DNA of 9,804 nucleotides. Source: an uncultured Clostridia bacterium. GTDB taxonomy: Bacteria; Bacillota; Clostridia; Christensenellales; CAG-314. A program made the position numbers and the translations under genes. This document shows positions 4,910 to 9,804 of this stretch, in pieces; the first letter of the stretch is position 1; the number at the start of each line of letters is the position of its first letter. The stretch lies in the NCBI GenBank assembly GCA_934281515.1, contig CAKQXG010000072.1, positions 1 to 9,804 of the forward strand, in the 5' to 3' direction. The notes under the pieces were generated by a model. That model was not told where the DNA came from and ran no database searches. It saw nothing but the letters and a program-made list of their open reading frames with translations.

Positions 4910-5880
4910 TTAAGAAGCGAAATAAATTTTATAGTTTTGCCTGTTTGCCAATCTTTTATTTTACAATAAATTCCGTTATGCTTGTGCGGGTTGTTCGTTT
5001 TGCAACCCAAGCACTCAACTTTATTATGTTCTTCACCAAAAAGAGTGTAGACCGTTTCGTCAATTGTCTTGCAACTGTTAGGAATTACATATTTAAGCCC
5101 GTCCATTTGCCAAATATTCCACGAAACAATTTCGGCGATTTCCAATAAATATTCGATAATCGGAAAATTATCGAATTTTGCGACGTAATAATCAATGAAC
5201 GTACGCAACAAATTTTCACGAGCTAAAAGCACGTTATCGCCTTGCCAATCGAATCCGTATACGCTTTGTACAGCCTTCTTCGCCCAAGTGTACCATTCGG
5301 GTTCGGAATCGATATTTTCAGACACAATACGTAGTTTTCTATCTAAAAAGCCGATTCTGTCGTGTACCGGAATGATTTCTCCTGACACAGCGTCATAGCG
5401 ACTTGTAAGGTAAGGTGCTTCGCCGCAAGAGATTTCAAGGCGGTTTGCTTTCACGTAGTCCTGCCACGATTTACCTTTTTCGTTTGGAAAAACAACCTTG
5501 CTTTCTATCGTTTGCCAGCCTTTGTCGGTTTCGATATTAAAAACGTTTTCTCTGCCGAACCAAGCGCAGTCGATCAGGTTGGTTTGCTTATTGCAAACCC
5601 AAGACGGAGTAAAGACTTCTGCCATGCCGCGAACACGAGTTGTTTGAGACTCTTTGCTCTTTGCCACTCTCGGAGTAATAATAGATGCGATGCCCTCGAT
5701 ATCAGTAGGATAAATTTCGTCGGATGCAGAATATCCCGTACCGAAATTTGCATATTCATCGGTAGCCCAAATGATATTTTTCTTGGTCGTTTTATCTTTG
5801 AGAAGAATTTTCAACACCCGAGAATCAAGCGAATAGATATATTTGGAATTTATTTCTATTTTCGAGAAATCTACCTTCAT
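4861..5880 (-). CDS. Restriction-modification subunit M-like protein (putative DNA methylase)
   Basis: A 339-residue protein resembling the 'restriction endonuclease subunit M' that pairs with a DEAD-box helicase/nuclease in many Bacillota and Bacteroidota. Visible blocks are AEVFTPSWVCNKQTNLID (87-104; the EVFTP element is typical of N6-adenine methylases), LEISCGEAPYL (148-158, the likely SAM-binding motif I), RKLRIVSEN (181-189), WQGDNVLLARENLL (212-225) and SWNIWQMDGLKYVIPNSC (253-270). Four cysteines, CLGC at 290-293 plus C270 and C306, could bind metal. The usual NPPY catalytic motif is not visible, so methylation is inferred from family only. The start at 5880 is preceded by AAAGGAT about 6 nt upstream; a start at 5928 would add 16 residues without a better site. 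The last ~14 residues after LLKGG look unlike the family and run into the helicase frame, so the original stop may have been lost by an indel. Its helicase partner is broken. Confidence 0.8.
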   Translation of the reverse strand: MKVDFSKIEINSKYIYSLDSRVLKILLKDKTTKKNIIWATDEYANFGTGYSASDEIYPTDIEGIASIITPRVAKSKESQTTRVRGMAEVFTPSWVCNKQTNLIDCAWFGRENVFNIETDKGWQTIESKVVFPNEKGKSWQDYVKANRLEISCGEAPYLTSRYDAVSGEIIPVHDRIGFLDRKLRIVSENIDSEPEWYTWAKKAVQSVYGFDWQGDNVLLARENLLRTFIDYYVAKFDNFPIIEYLLEIAEIVSWNIWQMDGLKYVIPNSCKTIDETVYTLFGEEHNKVECLGCKTNNPHKHNGIYCKIKDWQTGKTIKFISLLKGGRKGVSLNRHLNIS

Positions 5881-5987
5881 TGCTTCATCCTTTGTAATTT
5901 TTTTATTTAAACATGGTTGTTTATGCAAAGAAATGTTGGAACCATAAACTAATTTTCGTATTGTTTATAATGCTAATATCCACCCAT

Positions 5988-6022
5988 AAAAGTTCACCGA
6001 ATAACGTATTCGGTGAACTTTT
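5988..6022. terminator. Perfect 16-bp hairpin with T-runs on both strands
   Basis: AAAAGTTCACCGAATA (5988-6003), loop ACG, then the exact reverse complement (6007-6022) followed by TTATTATTAT. It can act as a bidirectional terminator between the ECF operon and the methylase gene. Its 27-bp core (5992-6018) recurs in inverted form at 6138-6164. Confidence 0.8.
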
Positions 6023-6164
6023 TTATTATTATATAAAAAAAATTGCAAAAATCAAGGGTCATTTTGCATAATTATTAGATTTTTAAATTTTTCTCAAATG
6101 GTTTATTAAATTTTTAAATCATATTTATGTCAAACTTGTTCACCGAATACGTTATTCGATGAAC
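5992..6164. repeat. Pair of inverted 27-bp palindromes around an AT-rich core (REPIN- or MITE-like)
   Basis: The 27-bp palindrome at 5992-6018 and the reverse complement of 6138-6164 match at 26 of 27 bases; the loop is ACG in one and CGT in the other, which fixes their opposite orientation. They bracket 119 bp of very AT-rich, non-coding sequence. The core has its own imperfect repeats: GCAAAAAT...ATTTTGC around 6044-6071, and a pair of GATTTTTAAATTT-like arms near 6079-6120. No transposase or clear target duplication is visible. The 350-bp gap between the methylase and the S-component gene holds this pair and the terminator at 6226-6265, and nothing else I can identify. Confidence 0.7.
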
Positions 6165-6225
6165 ATTTTAAACCGACTTTAGAAGCAGTTTTTAGTTATA
6201 TTTATCTCATTAAAATACCACTATT

Positions 6226-6265
6226 AAAAAAGGATTTAAGCTCTCACTCTGCTTAAATCCTTTTT
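6226..6265 (-). terminator. Terminator of the ECF transporter operon
   Basis: AAAAAGGATTTAAGC (6227-6241) and GCTTAAATCCTTTTT (6251-6265) form a perfect 15-bp stem with a 9-nt loop. Read on the minus strand, the stem ends in TTTTTT (complement of 6226-6231), 19 bp after the S-component stop codon. It can also work on the plus strand. Confidence 0.9.
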
Positions 6266-6283
6266 CATATTATTTTATTTATT

Positions 6284-7072
6284 CTAGTTTGGGTGGACGG
6301 TTTCCGTCGTATCCTCATTCGTCGTTGCGTCGGGGAGTTCGGGTGGGATATCGGCGGCAATCGGTTCGTCGGATGACTGAAACACATTGTACTTTTGTTT
6401 GATTCGTGTCAGCTTTTGATAAAATGGTTTGTACAACAGAAGTAGAAATACTACATTGGAGACGGCGTACTCTGCCGTTACGGGGAGTGCCGCAATTACG
6501 CTTGCCCAATACTTGCCCCAGGTAAATTCGTTGCCCAGCGATACCGCCGTCCACACGTCCATCAGCATGGAGTACGCCACGCCGCCCAGCACGCCTGCAA
6601 CAATCAGCCCTACCGCGCCGCAACGTCCTCGACGGAAATACACCAATCCGACAACGTAACCTACAATACCCCAGGCAAACATCTGAAAGGGCGTCCATGG
6701 TCCCTGCCCGAAAAACACGTTTGACGCAAGCGCCGTCATGCTGCCTGTAATAAACCCTGCCTCCGCGCCGAGAGTCATGCCTGCAATAAGCACCACCGCC
6801 GTAACTGGCTTAAAACCGGGTATCGGCGCAAAAATCAGCCGCCCCACAACCGAAATTGCACACATGGTGGCAATGACAACCAATTCTCTGCCTGTCTTGC
6901 GCCCACGCTCGAACGCCACAAAAAAGGGCACGCACGCCAACACTGCTACCGCCACGGAAACCCACATATACTGACGGTCGGCAAGCAACGTTACGCCTAG
7001 CGCAATCACAAGCGGCACCGCGACAAACACCACGGCGCACTGTATTAGTTTTTTTAAGGTATTTTTTGTCAT
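6284..7072 (-). CDS. ECF transporter S component, probable cobalamin/vitamin-binding subunit
   Basis: A 262-residue integral membrane protein that would bind the transported substrate in an energy-coupling factor importer. Hydrophobic segments lie at about 12-31, 36-54, 64-82, 88-118, 130-147, 155-175 and 188-214. The hallmark blocks are FKPVTAVVLIAGMTLGAEAG (87-106) and FFGQGPWTPFQMFAWG (120-135). To my recollection these occur in the S-component group that includes the predicted cobalamin transporters CblT/CbrT. A hydrophilic, acidic tail (about 231-262) has no obvious function. The gene lies 19 bp after the ATPase gene with only a weak AAAAAG ribosome site, so it may depend on translation of its neighbour. 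The family call is strong. The substrate is inferred from sequence resemblance and from the DUF4430 neighbour; other vitamins or lipid-like substrates are not excluded. Confidence 0.88.
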   Translation of the reverse strand: MTKNTLKKLIQCAVVFVAVPLVIALGVTLLADRQYMWVSVAVAVLACVPFFVAFERGRKTGRELVVIATMCAISVVGRLIFAPIPGFKPVTAVVLIAGMTLGAEAGFITGSMTALASNVFFGQGPWTPFQMFAWGIVGYVVGLVYFRRGRCGAVGLIVAGVLGGVAYSMLMDVWTAVSLGNEFTWGKYWASVIAALPVTAEYAVSNVVFLLLLYKPFYQKLTRIKQKYNVFQSSDEPIAADIPPELPDATTNEDTTETVHPN

Positions 7073-7091
7073 CTTTTTATTTGCATTATGT

Positions 7092-8759
7092 CTACAGTTT
7101 GTTGTTATTGCACAGTTGCACGGCGCGTTGGAAAGTTACCGCATCGGCAAAGTTCTCACGAGTTATCCTTGCAAAAGCCGTCGTGTAGTACCTGTTGTCG
7201 GCAAAAAAGGCGTACTTGTCGGCAACCGAGACAATTTTGCCGTCGAAAAACATAGCGCATCTGTCGGCGACGACGGCGGCGAATTCCACATCGTGAGTAA
7301 CAATCACCACTGTTTTGCCGTCGGCTTTAAGCTTGCGCAACACGTCGGCAAACTGCCGCTTTGAATACGCGTCCAACCCCTTGGTAGGCTCGTCTAACAG
7401 CAAAATTTTCGGTCGGGTAAGCAGCACTTTTGCCAATGCGGCTTTTTGCTTTTCGCCGCCGCTTAGGTCATAGGGATGACGCTCGGCAAGTTCGACAATA
7501 TCCGTTTGCGACATAACCTCGGCAACGGCTTTGTCAATCTCGGTCTTGTCGTAGCCGACAAGCTTGGCAAGTTCGACAAGATCGGCATGTACTGTATTTT
7601 TGACAAACAAATTTTGCGGATTTTGTGGCATTGCCGTCAGGTTGTCACGGTACAGTGAATTGCCGGTATACTCCTTAATCTTTTTGCCCCACAAACGATA
7701 CTTGCCCTTGTACAAACGTTTTGTGCCTGCCAATATGCACAACAAGGTGGTTTTGCCCGCGCCGTTGGCACCGAATATACACAGTATTTCGTTGGCGTAC
7801 ACCTGCAAGGTGAGATTGTTCAACACGTCCGCACCGTCTCTGTCGTAGCGAAAATACCCGTTGACAACTTCCAGTGCGACTTCACCGCCACAAGCAGGCG
7901 GCACAAACCGATCGTTCATGTCCTTGGCGAAGTTTGTCTCCACATACCTTTTGCCGTCACGCACTGTAAGCGGACACTTACCTGCACCGTTAGTGGCTTT
8001 AAACAGCCTTACTGCGGCAGGTAAACCCTCGAATATGTCGCACACCAACTTGTCGTTGTTGTACAACTCGCCGATGTCCTCGGGCGAAGAAGCAAACACA
8101 ACCTTGCCATTGTCCATAATGACAACCTTGTTTGCCATGGCAAAAGCTTCTTCCAAGCGGTGCTCCACAAGCACCACGGTAAGTCCCAGTTCCTCATTAA
8201 GCTTTTTTAGCGCTTGCAAAAACGACGACGCTGCAATTGGATCCAGTTGTGCGGTAGGCTCGTCCAACAACACCACTTCGGGATTGGTAACCAGAACCGA
8301 AGCGAGATTAAGCAACTGCTTTTCGCCGCCGGACAACTCGCAGGTACGTTTGCCGTAGATGTCCGTCAGTCCCAGAAAGCCGCAAATTTCGGCAACGCGA
8401 CGGCGGATAACATCACTGTGTTCGCCAAGACTTTCCAAACCGAATGCCAACTCGTGCCACACCTTGTCGGTGACGATTTGATCGTCGGGATTTTGCATAA
8501 CAAACCCTATCGCCGCTGCTGCCGTGCGGTCGTCAAGCCCGGCGATGTCGGTGCCGTCAAAAGTAACGTTGCCCGACCGCTTACCTGCAGGGGCAAGGGC
8601 AGGTTTAAGCAACCGCAACAACGTGGTTTTGCCACATCCCGATTTGCCGCAAATAAGCACAAAATCTCCCTTGTTTACGCACAACGAAACACCACCGAGG
8701 GCATTACCGTCGGCACCGTTGTAGGCAAATGTTAAATTGTCGATTTCAAATAAACCCAT
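7092..8759 (-). CDS. Fused ECF ATPase with two ABC domains (EcfA-EcfA')
   Basis: A 555-residue cytoplasmic protein with two complete ABC ATPase domains that drive the importer. Domain 1: Walker A GKSGCGKT (38-45), Q-loop VMQNPDDQ with Q89, signature LSGGEKQ (142-148), Walker B VVLLDEPT (162-169) and switch His200. Domain 2: Walker A GANGAGKT (330-337), Q379, signature LSGGEKQ (432-438), Walker B LLLDEPT (453-459) and His489. All catalytic residues are present in both. A linker of roughly 60 residues (about 245-295) joins them. Many ECF systems use two separate ATPase genes; the fusion fixes a 1:1 pair and is typical of dedicated vitamin operons. The start at 8759 gives MGLFEIDNLTFAY, the normal first strand, with GGGGA upstream; a start at 8831 would add 24 implausible residues. 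The first 28 bp overlap the end of the ecfT gene, implying translational coupling. Confidence 0.95.
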   Translation of the reverse strand: MGLFEIDNLTFAYNGADGNALGGVSLCVNKGDFVLICGKSGCGKTTLLRLLKPALAPAGKRSGNVTFDGTDIAGLDDRTAAAAIGFVMQNPDDQIVTDKVWHELAFGLESLGEHSDVIRRRVAEICGFLGLTDIYGKRTCELSGGEKQLLNLASVLVTNPEVVLLDEPTAQLDPIAASSFLQALKKLNEELGLTVVLVEHRLEEAFAMANKVVIMDNGKVVFASSPEDIGELYNNDKLVCDIFEGLPAAVRLFKATNGAGKCPLTVRDGKRYVETNFAKDMNDRFVPPACGGEVALEVVNGYFRYDRDGADVLNNLTLQVYANEILCIFGANGAGKTTLLCILAGTKRLYKGKYRLWGKKIKEYTGNSLYRDNLTAMPQNPQNLFVKNTVHADLVELAKLVGYDKTEIDKAVAEVMSQTDIVELAERHPYDLSGGEKQKAALAKVLLTRPKILLLDEPTKGLDAYSKRQFADVLRKLKADGKTVVIVTHDVEFAAVVADRCAMFFDGKIVSVADKYAFFADNRYYTTAFARITRENFADAVTFQRAVQLCNNNKL

Positions 8760-9613
8760 CGCAGTTCTTCCCCGATTTCTGTCAAAGCAGCGTAGGCAAA
8801 CACGCACGCCACGCAAGCATAAAAAGCACACTCTTTTGTGCCGAAAGTAAGTGCAGTCAGCGTAGGATAAAATGCAAATGCGCCCGTTTTCAGTGCTCCT
8901 AAAACAATTGCCGCAATGCCGATTGCCGACACAAACGTCAACGCAAACACATCCGACGGCGCAAATGTAAACGACGAGTAACTTGTACGTCCGCGCAGAC
9001 CGTAGCCGCGTGCAGCCATACTGTCTGCCGTCATCACGGAGCTTTCCAATGCGTCGGTGATCAATATCGACAACACCCTGAATTTGCTTGCCAATTTGTC
9101 CACATAGCCGCCCCGAGCATACACGCCCAAGGCTTTTTGCGCCTCGTCGATCTCCCTGTACTTACGCTTAAACTTAGGCACAAAGCCAATAACCAGCGAC
9201 AACAACAGCGACAGCTTTGGCGAAACTCGCCCGAACAGGTACACAAACTTGTCGCTTGTTACAATGCGGTTGTATGCCTTGCACCAATAGTACACGGCGG
9301 TTATCATCACCGACGAATTGATTCCGTATAAAATCGCTTCCTTGGTGACGGGGTTGTCGTTAAGGAAAAACAATATCGTGTCACCTTTATGCACAAAAAG
9401 GGGATTGACCAGCGCAATTACAACCATCAGTGGCAACGCAAGCAACAAACTACCGCACATGTCACGCGCGGTGAAATAGAATCCGCAAAACGCCACGGCA
9501 AATACGAAAGACGCGCCAACCACGAGCGGATTGCTTGTAAACATGGTAAGCGTAATTACCACTACAAAGTAGACTAACGCCGCGGCAGGGTGCAGCTTGT
9601 CAAAAAACTTCAT
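8732..9613 (-). CDS. ecfT: ECF transporter transmembrane coupling subunit EcfT
   Basis: A 293-residue membrane protein linking the S component to the ATPases. Hydrophobic segments lie near residues 10-25, 29-46, 54-74, 97-112, 133-147, 222-242 and 262-278. Both family coupling motifs are present in the long cytoplasmic helical region: ARG at 166-168 and ARG at 201-203 (within MAARGYG). These short arginine motifs dock into the ATPase grooves in known ECF structures. Length is near the upper end for EcfT. The start at 9613 was chosen because its ATG overlaps the TGA of the preceding gene (ATGA) and GGGAGGT lies 5 nt upstream; a longer reading from 9670 would run antiparallel to good sense into the neighbour. 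Its 3' end overlaps the ATPase gene by 28 bp. Part of the same operon as the S component. Confidence 0.93.
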   Translation of the reverse strand: MKFFDKLHPAAALVYFVVVITLTMFTSNPLVVGASFVFAVAFCGFYFTARDMCGSLLLALPLMVVIALVNPLFVHKGDTILFFLNDNPVTKEAILYGINSSVMITAVYYWCKAYNRIVTSDKFVYLFGRVSPKLSLLLSLVIGFVPKFKRKYREIDEAQKALGVYARGGYVDKLASKFRVLSILITDALESSVMTADSMAARGYGLRGRTSYSSFTFAPSDVFALTFVSAIGIAAIVLGALKTGAFAFYPTLTALTFGTKECAFYACVACVFAYAALTEIGEELRWVYLKSTI

Positions 9614-9804
9614 GCCGCACCTCCCATGTAACCGCCCACGTCGCGCCCGAGGTCGCAGGTGTACACCCACTCCACTACGTCGCCGTCGTTAAGCACATAC
9701 TTGGAACAACCGTAATTGGGGAATACACCGTTTACGCGATACATCCATCCCGACAAATCACCGCAGGAAAACTCGTACAGATTGTTGATGCCTTGCACGT
9801 ACAC
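9610..9804 (-). CDS. C-terminus of a DUF4430 (transcobalamin C-terminal-like) protein, 5' end beyond the window
   Basis: Only the last 64 codons are in the window; the frame is open to the right edge, so the true start and any signal peptide or anchor are not seen. The visible part has the DUF4430 pattern: LYEFSCGDLSGWMYRVNG (about 9-26), FPNYGCSKYVLNDGDVVEW (28-46) and VYTCDLGRDVG (47-57). DUF4430 is related to the C-terminal domain of the vertebrate B12 carriers intrinsic factor and transcobalamin, and in bacteria it occurs in secreted or surface proteins. Three cysteines are visible and could form a disulfide outside the cell. It is the first visible gene of the ECF operon and overlaps ecfT by ATGA, which suggests that it helps capture the same substrate. 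Domain call good; substrate inferred. Confidence 0.85.
   Translation of the reverse strand: MYVQGINNLYEFSCGDLSGWMYRVNGVFPNYGCSKYVLNDGDVVEWVYTCDLGRDVGGYMGGAA

Noticed and set aside
5940..5990. Minus-strand promoter for the methylase gene (TATAAA near 5965)
   Set aside because: A TATAAA-like -10 exists but no acceptable -35 box at 16-18 bp; too weak to list as a feature.
7861..8735. Plus-strand open frames opposite the ATPase gene (165 and 173 codons)
   Set aside because: They are antisense to complete ABC motifs, with low-complexity Ser/Thr/Asn composition and no ribosome site.

Overview
The window looks like chromosome from a Gram-positive, Clostridia-type bacterium, probably an uncultured Bacillota. 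The reasons are moderate to low G+C, AT-rich promoters and many rho-independent terminators, an ECF-type vitamin transporter, a tRNA gene with encoded CCA, and large serine recombinase remnants of the Clostridia type. TGA is used as a stop codon. No species can be named from sequence alone.

Layout. (1) 1-1306, + strand: a promoter and a six-helix membrane protein of unknown function with a cytoplasmic tail. (2) 1390-1891: tRNA-Ala(CGC) with its own extended -10 promoter and terminator. A second, headless copy of the tRNA 3' half follows 158 bp downstream, with further hairpins, a sequence antisense to the anticodon arm and more terminators. This has the form of an integration site. (3) 1947-2417: C-terminal fragments of two large serine recombinases pointing towards each other, plus an orphan terminator. 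Regions 2 and 3 together look like the graveyard of one or more integrated elements. (4) 2453-3774, + strand: a near-consensus promoter, a ~285-nt hairpin-rich leader and a medium-chain dehydrogenase that lacks the usual zinc ligands. A 3' gap of about 280 bp ends in a bidirectional terminator. (5) 4115-5880, - strand: a two-gene restriction-modification-like locus. The methylase-like subunit M is about full length. The following DEAD-type helicase/restriction gene has a Shine-Dalgarno but no in-frame start codon and stops before the DEAD motif, so the system is probably dead or reduced. (6) 5988-6265: an AT-rich spacer with two inverted copies of a 27-bp palindrome and a terminator. (7) 6284-9804, - strand: a tightly packed operon, transcribed from the right edge inward. 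It encodes a DUF4430 (transcobalamin-C-terminal-like) protein, cut by the window edge, then EcfT, a fused double-ABC EcfA-EcfA' ATPase and an ECF substrate-binding S component.

The working system is the ECF operon. The S component binds a small vitamin-like substrate, EcfT couples it to the twin ATPase, and the DUF4430 protein may capture substrate outside the membrane. The DUF4430 fold and the S-component sequence make cobalamin or a related corrinoid the best guess, but the sequence alone does not prove the substrate. No CRISPR array, complete transposase or recognised riboswitch was found. I did not identify a convincing new defence or mobile system. The best candidates for something undescribed are the dehydrogenase leader RNA, the tRNA-derived repeat cluster and the inverted palindrome pair.
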